From Malania oleifera (Eukaryota; Streptophyta; Magnoliopsida; Santalales; Ximeniaceae), in the NCBI RefSeq assembly GCF_029873635.1, contig NC_080418.1:150901748-150965747 (forward strand): DNA of 64,000 nt, in the 5' to 3' direction. Within the stretch, counting starts at the first letter, position 1; each line of letters starts with the position of its first letter. The notes below the pieces were generated by a model that saw only the letters and a program-made list of their open reading frames with translations, was not told the origin of the DNA and ran no database searches. Position numbers and translations under genes: made by a program. Positions 35,101 through 45,148 of this stretch are shown here, piece after piece.

Positions 35101-38044
35101 GATGAAACAATAAATCTTAAAAACATTTAATTAAAGCTAATCAAAGGAATAGAAGAATATGGTGTGTGTGTGTGTGTGTGTGTGTGCATGGGTGCATGCA
35201 AGAGGGAGAGAGACGAAGTATGCTTCTTTTGAAAAGCTAAGAAGCCGTTTGGTATCACTGTCAAAAATATTGAAGATGAAAAACTAGAAACAAAAACTCA
35301 AAACAAGAAAAGAAACTAAAAACTGAAAATCAACAAATTGTTTAGTTCATATTTTTAAACCAAAAAATTAAAATTTTGATTGAATAAATGCTCATCTTTG
35401 TCTTTGATCAAATAAAAATTAAAAATATGATTAAAATAAAAAGTACAAATTTAAAAAATATATGTTATAAATAAAAATTATTATAATTATTTTACTTAAT
35501 TATTATTTTCAAAATTATCTTTACAAGAGCAATCTTATTGTGCGTGACAGTTGAAAAAAAAAAACACTTCTTAGATGCCTTCTATTAATTTTTTTAAAAA
35601 AATTATAAATTTAATGGATATTTTTGTTTGAATTATATTTTAGATTCACATGGTCATTTTATTTTACTTTATATTAAAAATTATACATAAAACAAATGAT
35701 TTAAGACACAAAAATTAATTCTAGATATTAAAGTATCCTTGCAACAAGTTGATGAAACAACTAAAAACCATAAAAACAACAACAAGAACAAAAAACTAGT
35801 AACAACATGAACCAACACATTTTCATAATTTGTTTCTTCAATACAAAACAAATATAGAAAACAAAAACAAAAAACAAAAATCAATGATGATATCAAACAA
35901 ACCCTAAATTTAAAACTTTGAAATTGAGAAACTCCATTGTTGGTAAGGTTAACAAGATAACATATCATTATCATGGTCTATTTTGACTTTTTATTAGCTG
36001 CTAATGGCATTGAAGGCGAGTGGTATTGAATTTATACTTGCTAAGATTGTTGCACTTCAAGGTAGTTATGTTTACCATATAGATTTCACTATCACTTTAG
36101 ACAACAAAAATAGAAATGGAATTCTATTTCAAACTTTTGTAACAGTGGATGGACATTACATTTCTCTGGTGGATCTCTCCTACATTTCAGTGGGGATGCT
36201 AGTTGACAGTTTTATAAGCCTTACTAAAAGCTCACTTTCTCTCTCTCAATGAAAATAATGATAGCATGGTAGTGTCTTAGCAACATGCGCACCAAGATCA
36301 GTGGCCATGAGAAAACTAACAAAGTCCTGATGACTCTGTGAGTGGTAACTAACTGATACAATTAACACCAATTTGTTTCTCAAATAGGATCAACCAAGGG
36401 TCATTTCAAGTGGGTGGCAAAAAAAATTATTATTAAAATCATGAAAAGAACCTGTCTCAAGGAGCATCATGCCTATTTCTTCTTGACTTGGACAATATAA
36501 TGATCAATATAACACCTATTGTATTTTGCTACAAACAAAATTCATGAATCATTTAATGGAACTCTACTATAAATCAGTCTAAAAGCAATCAACAGTGATA
36601 AAATAGTAAAATGCCATTTGTTTCTAACCAATAACCTTTTTCAAAATATAAGCATGAGTATGAGCAAGAAACAAGTTTAAGTCCTAATCATTAATTAATT
36701 TCTCACCAATTGCGGATTCCTTGTCACAATCATGCAAAAGCTTGTCGGCTTCCTCAGTTGTATCAACGGTGATGGGGGGTCCTCCAAAACTCATGTGATT
36801 GTAGTCCAATAATGACATTTTGTTGAATTCATATCCAGGCTCTGAAATGCATAGATTTGAGAAAACTAACATAAAGAAACCATCCACCTCCATTTGCAGC
36901 CCAAAATCAGTATTTAACATGAAGTTACATTTTAGGCAAGGTTGGAGAAAAACCCAAACATCACATTTTATGTTAAGTCTTAATTTTGGTGAAGAAAGCC
37001 ATATCAAGCCATTAAAGCTTGATCGAGGTTTTTCTTTTTATTGATCCCAAGTGCTAAGAACTCCAAGTAAATATTATCCTACGTTTGGGAGCATGGAATT
37101 CAAAGCTTCATTTAGATTTGTGTGGATTTGAATAAAATGTAGCGCAAATTTATACTGAGTTTCTTCCAAATCCACATAAATCCAAATCCAAACCTCGAAA
37201 CCCATGGTCCCAAACACTACCTTAAGAATTTTGAATTTTGAATCTTTCACATCTTCTTTCATAACCTTGTGAGACTGAACCTAATTTTTTTGGATAAGGA
37301 GTAGTAGTCAATGTTATTTGGTGATCAAACATGAAATCTTTTAATGATCAAAATTTCGTGTTGGCAACATCCAGATTCCTTATATTTAAGCAATATGTCT
37401 AACTTTAGTACATCCAACACAAGCAAAAATTATTTTCAAAAAAAAAAATTAGAAACGATTATAAGTGAATAGGGTGCATATAAATAGAGGGGAAATTTTA
37501 AATTTAAAAAAAAAAATGGAAAAAAAAAAAAAGAGAAAAAGAAAAAAGAGTATAACCTCTTCTGGCATTCAAGCGTCTCTCAAACAACCGAACTGGGTCA
37601 GTCCCTTCTAAACACGCAGCGTATGTCGTTATCCTGTCGCGGGTAATACGCCAAATTTCAAAAGATTAAAGTATAAAAAGAAGCATTCAAAACTATTAAA
37701 CAAAAGAGAGGGGGGGGGGGGGAGGAGGGAGTGACTCACAAAGCAAGCTCTCTGGCGGCTCTGGGGCTACAGAACCTCCCGGTTTTATCAATCTTGGACA
37801 ACGTAAGTCTCGGACGCGAAGGTGATGATGGCGCAAGAGAAGAATCCGCCGTTGAATCTAGAGCTGCCTCCTCGTGGGCAAGAGACGAACTACGAGGAGA
37901 GCTCCGAGAGCCCGCCTGTGTGAACAATTTGGGAGAAAACTTGAGGAATTGGCGAAGTTGAGAAGGCGCAGGAGAAGAAGAAGTGCAAGGGTTGAGAAGG
38001 GGTATTGAGGAGAATGTGGAGCTGAGAAGGGCAGCTCCCCCCAT
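26162..38044 (-). CDS. Plastid-type NusB-domain (antitermination factor-like) protein, complete
   Basis: Exons in transcript order: 38044-37740, 37633-37557, 36841-36707, 28585-28531, 28391-28304, 26528-26430, 26272-26162. They sum to 870 nt with agreeing phases, 289 residues plus stop. The first about 80 residues are Ser/Pro/Ala-rich with few acids, as in a chloroplast transit peptide. Conserved blocks follow: DKTGRFCSPRAAREL (about 86-100), EPGYEFNKMSLLDYNHMSFG, VLSAPPKLVYSKLILRF, then the NusB fold with VVDRWDSHVLVIDKVVP, RILELCILHLAMSEI and a C-terminal AVDLAKRFCDGSAPRIING. It matches the Arabidopsis NusB-domain protein At4g26370 in blocks and size (about 300). Bacterial NusB binds boxA RNA with NusE in antitermination; the plastid role is inferred. 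The intron at 28586-36706 is 8.1 kb. Confidence 0.93.
26529..28303 (-). other. NusB-gene intron with a TRIM-like unit
   Basis: A 1.8-kb intron. Apart from the TRIM-like unit at about 26587-26855, it is AT-rich without recognised features. Confidence 0.55.
26587..26855 (+). mobile_element. TRIM-like element, related family
   Basis: Two similar ends of about 55-65 bp share the blocks AGCCCACACTTAATAGC and AGCCCTCACTTAGCAAC, each followed by TTAAGC(A/T)TTTAGGTGAA and CCTTGAT. TGGTATCAAAGCC, a primer site one base off the Met type, follows the first. No clear target duplication was found, so the outer ends are approximate. Confidence 0.6.
29368..29435 (+). repeat. TRIM-LTR-like fragment
   Basis: The order TATACATGGTTGGACCC, CCCAATAGACTTAAGC, TTTTGGGTCAAATTGG copies the LTR layout of the TRIMs at 11980 and 23595. 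No partner or primer site was found, so it may be a solo LTR or a remnant. Confidence 0.4.
30056..30480 (+). repeat. Single-arm copy of the LTR-like repeat
   Basis: It starts TGATGTAGAACAAGATGCAA and keeps the order of the arm of 20105-20854, including GTAAATAGTGTGTGAAAGCC and the CT-rich block before TTTCTCCATGGCTGCAGAAC. It shows the family also exists without the inverted partner. Confidence 0.7.
31099..31578 (-). mobile_element. TRIM-like element in minus orientation
   Basis: Two similar ends, about 31099-31228 and 31403-31578, share (C)AAGC..CACTAGCCCA and AGCTTTTGGGCTG / AACTTTTGGGCTG blocks. GCTCTAGTACCA (31389-31400), two bases short of the second end, is the complement of a Met-type primer site with one change. 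Target duplication not found. The second end is stretched by a T-tract. Confidence 0.6.
31690..32225 (-). mobile_element. RTE-clade LINE, 5'-truncated 3' end
   Basis: On the minus strand the conserved C-terminal part of a plant RTE reverse-transcriptase protein is readable: WRSALGVLCDRRIPLKLKG near 32195, ETAIRPVMLYG near 32130, VEMRMLRWMSG near 32055, then GRSRLKITWNEVVRKDL near 31845 and WRNMIHVADST-stop at about 31725. One in-frame stop and one frame change interrupt it. The hallmark tail GTAGCCGACTCCACCTAGTA is followed by a (GTT)n run (31693-31712), the usual 3' end of plant RTE LINEs. The copy is truncated at its 5' end near 32225, so it is dead. Confidence 0.85.
32830..33319 (+). repeat. 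Direct tandem duplication, about 230-245 bp per copy
   Basis: Copies at about 32830-33061 and 33075-33319 share GTGTATAGATA, AAAAGACATTAAT, TGGGACTTGG, GTAGCAGAA, the block AGATTTGACC, and ATTTCTAAATTTC. They differ by substitutions and a TAAA microexpansion, so the duplication is not recent. Confidence 0.75.
33338..33432 (+). mobile_element. Au SINE 3' fragment
   Basis: The order AAGGCTGCATAC, TAGACCTATTGTGGTCC, CCCTTCACCAGACCC, TGCATACGCAGGAGC, then GTGCACCGGGCTGCCCTTTT is the 3' half of the widespread plant Au SINE. The tRNA-like 5' half is missing. It directly follows the second copy of the duplication. Confidence 0.8.
35162..35186 (+). repeat. (GT)n microsatellite
   Basis: A dinucleotide run of about 12 units inside the long NusB-gene intron. 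Confidence 0.95.
35247..35898. repeat. Possible non-autonomous DNA transposon (weak)
   Basis: Ends GTTTGGTATCACTG and CATGATGATATCAAAC-like (reverse complement GTTTGATATCATCA) are imperfect inverted repeats around AT-rich DNA whose arms are A-rich on one strand. No target duplication could be assigned, so this is a low-confidence call. Confidence 0.25.
37083..37215. mobile_element. Small MITE-like element
   Basis: A 133-bp stretch with 14-bp inverted ends, GTTTGGGAGCATGG and CCATGGTCCCAAAC, one mismatch. CTA lies just outside each end, separated by one base (37079-37081 and 37217-37219), which may be a 3-bp target duplication. It lies in the NusB-gene intron between exons 2 and 3. Family not assigned. 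Confidence 0.5.
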
Positions 38045-38310
38045 GTCTATCCTTGGGTTATCTTCTTCTGCGCTCGGCGAAGGTCTGAAACTGGAGGAGC
38101 CTGGAGGAGCAGCGCAGTGGGCAGTGGCAGAGGGGGAGGTAAACCGATAACAATTAACAAATGAGAAATTGGTGACAGTGAGTTTGTTCTATTGGTCCTT
38201 TGGACCGAGAGGTGGCCCAGCCGAGACTGCAGGGCCCATTTATTATGGCCCAAAATTATATAACGATACCGTGTGTAGTTCCTAATATTAATACTCAATG
38301 GACTAAAATG

Positions 38311-38350
38311 TAACGTGAGAGGTGAGAGGTGAGAGGTGAGAGGTGAGAGA
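38311..38350 (+). repeat. Heptamer tandem array (GTGAGAG)n
   Basis: About five to six units of GTGAGAG (GAGAGGT in another register) lie some 270-300 bp upstream of the NusB start codon. Confidence 0.9.
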
Positions 38351-38675
38351 AGTTTATTCTATAGTTCGAATCTAGTGTAGGCAACCCAAAAGAGTGAATT
38401 TTGATTCTCCAAATTTGACATATGACATTCTTATGTTAATTTATTTATCTAAAGAGATTTAAGATAAGAGTTTGGTTCGTTAGTATTTGAAAACTTTCTT
38501 CTATTTTAATGTTTCCGTGATTGGGGGTTAGTGTCTAAAATTTATAATTTGTAACCATAGAGTAGACTTATATTTTACGTGTAATGGGTACGAATATGTA
38601 TAATTTCTATTGTAATAGAACTTTCAATCATTTACACACATTATACAACTAGTCAATTGTCAAACAAGCCACAAC

Positions 38676-38677
<2 letters not shown>

Positions 38678-38740
<63 letters not shown>
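38678..38740 (+). repeat. (CT)n microsatellite, about 31 units
   Basis: A perfect 63-bp dinucleotide run, the longest clean microsatellite in the window. The leucine-serine frames drawn across it are artefacts. Confidence 0.97.
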
Positions 38741-38744
<4 letters not shown>

Positions 38745-39888
38745 TTTTTCTCAATCTTTGTCCTATTCTTCTCTATCTACTTCATCCCTTTCTCAATTCA
38801 AGTTTATATCTCCTTCTCTTTCTTCATCCTTCCTACAAACTTCTATGAATTCTATAAAAATTGTTTTACTATCTCTATTTTACTATCATTTTTCCAATAC
38901 TTTTAACAAAAATTATCATAATGAATTCATTTTATCCATGTTCACTATCTTTATAAACAATAACTAATGTCTACAACAAATGATATTTGTAGGTGTTTTG
39001 ACTGAACAAATTCACATAATAAAAAACATTGTACACCACGCAATCCCCCCCCCCCTCCCCACACACCACCACACAACACAAACATGTTAACTCTACTCAC
39101 CCTCCTAATTTGAACTATATTTCTTTACTCATGCTTCCTTACGATATAAATCCATATTATAAATATTCCAAAATTTATATTTTTTTTCAAAAACTCAAGA
39201 TGATTATAGAAAAATATCGTATTAAGCCACACAATTCACCTTCCCATCCTCTTTTGCAAAAACCAGAACTCAGGTTTTCTCAAGAATAATTTGTTAATAA
39301 AACATTTCTATATTTGGATGGGTGGGATGGTGTTTTGGCTGCCCCTCCAAGGGCTTACCAAATTTATTTATTTTTTAAATGAATAGTGTAATAAACAATA
39401 AACAAGCTCCATTTGGAACTTGAAAAATATTGAGAAAGGGAAGAAAATATGAAATAATTTTCTTTTTTTCACATTTAATTATCTAGGAGGGTGAAAAAAA
39501 TAAAAAATAAAAATACTAAATCAATAAGCAAAAATTTGATCTTTATTAATTTTAAAACATATTAAAATATTTTATTGTTTTTAATAATATTTGAAATGAA
39601 TAAAATACAACGTAAAATGAATTTCCTTAATTTTTTTCTTTTTCTTATCTTTCCTTTTCCTGAACAAAATCTTTAATCCAAATAAACCAATAAAGGATTC
39701 AATTTATATCATAGCTTGTAAAAAATATATTAAAATTTGAAATTTTAAATGGTTATGAGACAATTTTCTTAAAATGGGTGACCACAACCTGAAAATTATT
39801 CACAATTAAAAATATGATTGATTGTTTATTTTCTTGTTTTCTTTTCTATAGTGGACATGGGAGTTCTCAAAAAAAAAAAAAAAATTCT

Positions 39889-41450
39889 TGTTGTGGAATT
39901 TGTCTGAGAGAATTTGAATCAATCATGACTTCGATCCCCTGTAAAAAATGAGAGAAAAACAACTTAAAAGATCCGAGATATACTTTGGTGAATCTCTCCG
40001 ACGCCTAAATTAAGGAATTTGGAAGGATTATATGATCGTAATAGTAAAAGAGTGAGGAGATGAGTTGTCTTACCTTTGTCAAGGGTCCTTTTTATAGGCA
40101 TTCGGGATACCTCCCTATTGATTTTCCTACTAGTGGATTGCAAGGGTTATATTTCAAATATGTTACTAGGAAATAAAGATTGATGTGCTAAATCATTACT
40201 TTAATTAATGGACGTTACATTCTTTCCATTGATCCTTTGATGTATTTTCGTTTTTTGGTCTTATGTAAGCTAATGTTGAGTTTAATGTTATGGTCTCTTT
40301 TAGGTTATGTAAGTTATCCCCCTACTATCAAGTCTTAAAGTTATTTTTTTTAGCTTGAGAGTATATTGCATTTACTATAAATCTTTTTATTATCAAGAGA
40401 TTCAGATTAAGCTATTAGATGGGCATCTTTGGGTATCATGAATGGTGCTCATCATATGAATCAATACTTTGCTAAGCAGTGTTTGTTTCTTGTAACCTCA
40501 TGAGTAGTGCTCAAATAGATATTTTTGGGTCTCATGAATAGTGTTCATAAGATGGACCAATTTTTGCCAAATAGTGTCCATCTCTTGTTGTTTCATAAGC
40601 AGTATTCATTAGATAGACATTTTTGACCTCATGAGCTATGCTCGTTAGATGGGCCATTTTTTTACCGAACAATGTCTATCTATTGTTGTCTCATAAGCAA
40701 TGCTCTTCGGATGGACATTTTTAGGTCTCATGAGTGGTACTCATCAGATGGGCTAATTTTTTATCAAGCAGTTTTAGTCTTTCGTTGCCTCATGAGCAAT
40801 ACTCATCAAATGGGCATTGTTGGGCCCCAGGAGTTGTGTTCATTAGATGGACTAATTTTTAGCCGAGTAGTGTCTATCTTTTACTCCCTCATTAGAAATG
40901 TTTATTAGATAGACATTTTTTGGTTTCATGAGTGGTGCTCATAAGATAGGTTAATATTTGATCGAGTAGTATCTACCTCTTGTTACCTCATGAGCGATGC
41001 TTATCAGATGGAAAATTTTGGGACTTATACATGGTGTTCATCAGATGAGACAATTTTTTTTCGAACAATGTTCATTTTTGTTGTCTTATGCGTGGTACTC
41101 ATCATACGAATATATTTTGGGCCTTATGAGTGATGTTCATCATATGGGCCAATTTTTTTGTCAAGTAATGAATGTTTGTTGTTACCTCATGAGTGGTGCT
41201 CAATATATGGATATTTTTGGGTCTGGGGCTTATTTTTTGCTAAGTAATGTCCGATTTTTGGATAATTTTTTCCATCATGATTCACATCTCACGAAGCCTT
41301 ATGGTTCGTGCCACCTCTTTTTCTCCTATAAATAGTCCCTCTTCCCTTCTCTTATTCTCCATACTTGAAAGGGAAGTCTTTACTAATGGTACGTTCCCTT
41401 ACTACTCCATTGATAATTTCATTAGCGTATTTAATATGTTTCCTATTCAA
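39889..41450 (-). repeat. LTR a of the gag-only element
   Basis: It starts TGTTGTGGAATTTGTCTGAGAG, like LTR b at 44490 (TGTTGCAGCCAAAATTTG). It contains the tandem array 40390-41290, which is why it is longer than LTR b. The outer end near 41450 (TCTATTCA/TCTCTTCA in the two LTRs) is inferred from the comparison with LTR b. Confidence 0.65.
40390..41290 (+). repeat. Degenerate tandem array with ATGAGC...GCTCAT dyads
   Basis: About eight units of roughly 115-120 bp, each of two half units, repeat the theme CTCATGAGCAATGCTCATCA, then GATGGGC, TTTTTGGGTCTCATGAG and CCAATTTTTTGCCGAG. Each half unit carries a short inverted repeat, ATGAG(C/T)nnTGCTCAT. LTR b keeps only about two units (44895-45120). 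Confidence 0.8.
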
Positions 41451-42449
41451 ATATTATGTAACAACCTGCTTAATTTCCATGTTTTTTTTTTATATAACAT
41501 AACATTTAAAATGCTCTGATACCAAATTGAATCCTCAACCTAAGTAGCAAGAAGCGAAAATCATATAAACATAACCATAAATCATTATATACAATACCAG
41601 AGTTCTAAAATGTTTCCCAAAATATACAAATATAATTGTGTCCCCAAAATACCCTTAACTAGTTAGGGCTATACAATAATATTCCCAAAATACTCACTCT
41701 AATATTAGGGCAATACTGAGGGCCCTCTATCTGCGAGCTTGATCTGCTCGCCTACCTGAATCATCAGAAAAATGTTAACGTAATTGGGATGAGTCAACGC
41801 TCAGTAAGACGAAATATGTTATTACTAGTGTGTGGCAAATGAGTACAATACCATGAAAATCTATTTCTGTATAAACGCATATAACTGAATCTGAAAATAT
41901 AGTACAAGTAATAAAACCACCACCATTTTCGAGTTGCTTAACATATCAGTATTTTAGGTTACTATTCAGAATACTTCTAATGTACATAAGTATATTTTCT
42001 GTCTCTGTAAGTCTGTATATACGTAATAGTAACTGAAAACTTTCCTTATGGATAATTGTGTGTCATGATTTAACCCCTCATGACAGGGTTGTGCGGCCCG
42101 TAGGCAGGATCTATCCTGGTTGGCCGACCAAGGTAAACCACTATACTCCCTCGGTCTGATCTGCCCTCCTCAACCCATATCTGATCGGGAGCATGTCCAC
42201 GTCTAGGGCACTATACAATCGACCTACTACCACGTATTATCTAAATAGGTGGTTGCACTCATAACTGAAATATCTGTAGCTACGGTACCGTGTTCTGTAA
42301 CTGTATGGTCCAACAGGGTTTGATACTATATAATATATCTATATATATAACTATCTGATTTACCATGATTCTGAAATAGCTGTATTAACCATGACAATGA
42401 AATAAACTGTAATGAACTGTAATTGTATCATCTGTATCTCTGAACTGAA

Positions 42450-42580
42450 CTGTAATATGTACGTCATGGTACTGAGAACTATATAATCATAATACTGAAA
42501 ACTATATAATCATGGTACTGAAATTTGTATAATCATGATACTGAAATTCGTATAATCATGATACTGAAAATTGTAAAACA
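42450..42580 (+). repeat. Tandem repeat of about 28 bp in the solo LTR
   Basis: Four to five units of the form ATACTGAAA(A/T)(C/T)(T/G)(A/T)TATAATCATG follow each other. Units differ by a few substitutions. Confidence 0.8.
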
Positions 42581-43137
42581 TACTTTCATACTATTTTCAT
42601 ATTCTCAAGCCACACAATACTTTAATACATAATATTCATAATTTAATAAACTGTATAATGTCCTGCTGTGTATAATAAACTGATAAAAGTATACATTTCA
42701 TACTAAAAATCAATTTAAAATTACCTAGCATAGCATATTTCCCTTACCTGTTTTCTGTTAAAATCCCCCTACTATAACGGGTCCTACACCCGCAGGGTTC
42801 TCCACTTAACACCCTGAAAATCATAAATCTCACAACAAAATATCAATATTTTTTTTGCCAACATCATTTCCTATAATTGTCATAAGGCCAAAAATTGACT
42901 AAAAGACCTTATCCTGAATTTGGGATGAATTCCAACTTTGTTTCACCAACGATCCGCTCCAGCAGACTTGAAAAGAGCTCCATCAGGAACGTCGTGGTGG
43001 CTTCAAATCGTTGATCCGGCGACTGGCGGGGCTGAAATCGAAGAGAGAAGTGAGAAGGGTCATAGGGGAGAGAGGAAAAAAAAAGAGCGGCGTGACTTTC
43101 TGTGATTAAAAATTAGTTTAGGGCTATTTATACTGCG

Positions 43138-43385
43138 GGATTCGTCGACGAGCTACGTCATCTCGTCGACGAGTTCTTAAATAATTTCGTCGATGAACCT
43201 TACTTCCTCGTCGATGAAATTCAGATGGCCTAAAACCCCTCTCGGTATTTTCTCGTTAACGAAATCTTGTCTTCGTCGATGAGGTCCTGTTGTACCCTCG
43301 TTGACGAATCCCCTGTATTCGTCGACGAGACCCTGATAAATATATTGGGGTATTTTCCCAAAGTTCGATGTCATCGACGAACGCT
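43138..43385. repeat. TCGTCGACGA palindrome array in the solo LTR
   Basis: About nine decamers related to TCGTCGACGA (also TCGTCGATGA, TCGTTAACGA, TCGTTGACGA) lie 15-40 bp apart. Most changes are C-to-T or G-to-A at CpG. Confidence 0.85.
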
Positions 43386-43462
43386 CCCCTTTTGTTACTG
43401 TTTCCATTTCTCTCCCTCTTTATTATTTAAAATACTATTATTCTTCGAGTCACTACATATTA

Positions 43463-44489
43463 TCTGTTTCTTTTTTTATGGTGATAACCTCCTCCAGGTT
43501 GATATATTTTTAAGTTCGCGCCATTAGTTCTCCTATATTAGTTGGGGATTTCTTCCCTATGGAATTTAGGAAGTCACAAGGTTGCAAAGTCGTTTTTAAG
43601 GTGGTTATTATTACTTCGTGATCCATGTTTCTGATCTCTATAGCTACCTTAATGAAACAACGCATAAACTCTTTCAACGTCTCTTCCTCTCCTTGAACAA
43701 GGCTCATAAGGTGGGTTGTAGTCTTTGTCATTTTTCGACTATTGACAAAATGCCCTACAAACTACTGCTCCATCTCAAAAAAAGACCCAACTGAGCCATA
43801 TTTCAATGTTTGATACCATGCTTTAGCATTCTCCTTTAAGGTTACTACAAATGCTCTGCACATAATGATATCAAGTGCACCTTGTAGTTGCATCAACATT
43901 TTGAAGGTATCGAGGTGGTCTAGAGAACTGCAAATCCATCATATCCTTCTACTTTGGGTATCTTGAATTTACTAGGCAAAGGGATCTTCATTATTTTTTT
44001 GGTAAAGGGGGAATCAAGATATCTAACAAAGGTATTCCCTATTAAGCATTGGTTGCAAACTTCTTTCGTCGCCTTTTTCAATTGATCAACTTTCTTGATT
44101 TTTTCTTCAAATTCCAAGGACCATTGTACGTTAATGCCCACATTGTTGACTCTTTCTACTTTTTTTGTCAAATTTGAAATTTTCAAGGTAACTTCATATG
44201 TACCACCGACTTTTCCTTAAGTGTCGTTTCTATTTAAACAGTCCTTAAGTCATGTTCTACAAAATATTTTTTTCTATGGTAAGATCATGCTAAACATGTC
44301 TTCCGCCCTCCATTGGAAGACTATAAATTGGTCTAAATGCACAGTTTGTAGTTAATTATCTAGTGGTAGGGAATGAACAGACAAGGACGATTGGTCCCTA
44401 GCAACAAGTTTGAACTCAGAGTTGCATGATGCAACCATAATTGAGTTTAAGAAAGAAATTCTTCTTAGTTTCCCACCAACAGCGCCAAC
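43463..44489 (-). mobile_element. Gag region of the left gag-only unit (fossil)
   Basis: Gag-like protein pieces on the minus strand include GEEETLKEFMRCFIKVAIE (near 43690-43640) and LPSKFKIPKVEGYDGF (near 43970-43925), typical of the plant Ty3/gypsy gag family. It is broken. It joins LTR a on its left and the primer site of LTR b on its right. Confidence 0.7.
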
Positions 44490-45148
44490 TGTTGCAGCCA
44501 AAATTTGTTCGAGAGATCCAATCATGACTTCAATCACTTGCCAAGAAAGAGAGAAAACCGACTTGGAAGGCCCAAGGTATACTTTGGGAGATCACTCTTA
44601 TGCCTAAGTCAGGGAATTTTGAAAGATTATATGATCAAAACAGTAAAGGAAAGTGTGAATGAGATGAAATTTCTCACATTTCTCAGAGAATTCTTTTTAT
44701 AGGCATTCAGGATACCTCTCTATCAATTCCTTACTAATAAATTTCATGGATTATATTTTAGATATGTTATTAGGGAGCAAAGATTAGTGTGACAACCCCT
44801 TGTTTTAATTAATAGATGTTACCTCATTTTTATTGATCCCTTGTTTTCTTTTCATTTTTTCATCTTACATAAGTTAATGCCCAATTTAATGACCATTTTT
44901 GTTGCCTCATGAACGATACTCATTAGATGAACATTTGTTGGGTCTCATGAGTGATGTTCATCAAATGGGCCAATTTTTTTGTCGAGCAATGACTGTCTTT
45001 TGTTGGCTCATGAGTGGTGCTCAATAAATGGATATTTTTGGGTCTCATAAGTTATACTCATCAAATGGGTCAATTTTTTGCCAAACAATGCTCAACTTTT
45101 GGATAATTTTTCCATCATGATTCACATCTCATGAAGCCTCATGGTCCA
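44490..45148 (-). repeat. LTR b, first segment (interrupted by the chromovirus)
   Basis: It matches LTR a across AATCATGACTT, GGCATTC.GGATACCTC and the dyad units, and stops at GGTCCA, where the 9.2-kb element is inserted. It resumes at 54397 with ATCCGTGCCACATCTTTTTC, as in LTR a at 41310. Confidence 0.75.

Larger units (their letters stand above)
28586..36706 (-). other. 8.1-kb NusB-gene intron crowded with repeats
   Basis: Contents from left: a TRIM-LTR-like fragment (about 29368-29435), a copy of the LTR-like arm (30056-30480), a minus-strand TRIM-like unit (31099-31578), an RTE LINE 3' end, a direct duplication (32830-33319), an Au-type SINE fragment, a (GT)n run and AT-rich DNA. No exon-like sequence was seen. 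Two stretches, 33750-34800 and 35250-35900, look repetitive but could not be classified. Confidence 0.65.
38045..39888. other. NusB upstream region and intergenic DNA
   Basis: The first few hundred bases are the divergent upstream side of the NusB gene, with a GTGAGAG heptamer array and a long (CT)n run. The remainder is AT-rich without gene features, ending at an A-tract before the gag-only LTR element. Confidence 0.55.
41457..43457. mobile_element. Solo LTR, 2.0 kb, with target duplication (fossil)
   Basis: The stretch starts TGTAACAACCTGC and ends GAGTCACTACA, and is flanked by TATTA on both sides (41452-41456 and 43458-43462). The uninterrupted sequence at about 54545-54560 shows the empty site. 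No coding domain is present, so it reads as a solo LTR of a long-LTR family, probably Ty3/gypsy. It contains a 28-bp-type tandem repeat and a decamer-palindrome array. Confidence 0.8.

Noticed and set aside
36004-36252. 82-residue plus-strand frame in the NusB intron
   Set aside because: No recognised motif, no splice context, and it lies antisense inside an intron.
40390-41290. CRISPR-like reading of the regular array
   Set aside because: The spacers are themselves repeated and degenerate and the host is a plant; it is a tandem array within an LTR.
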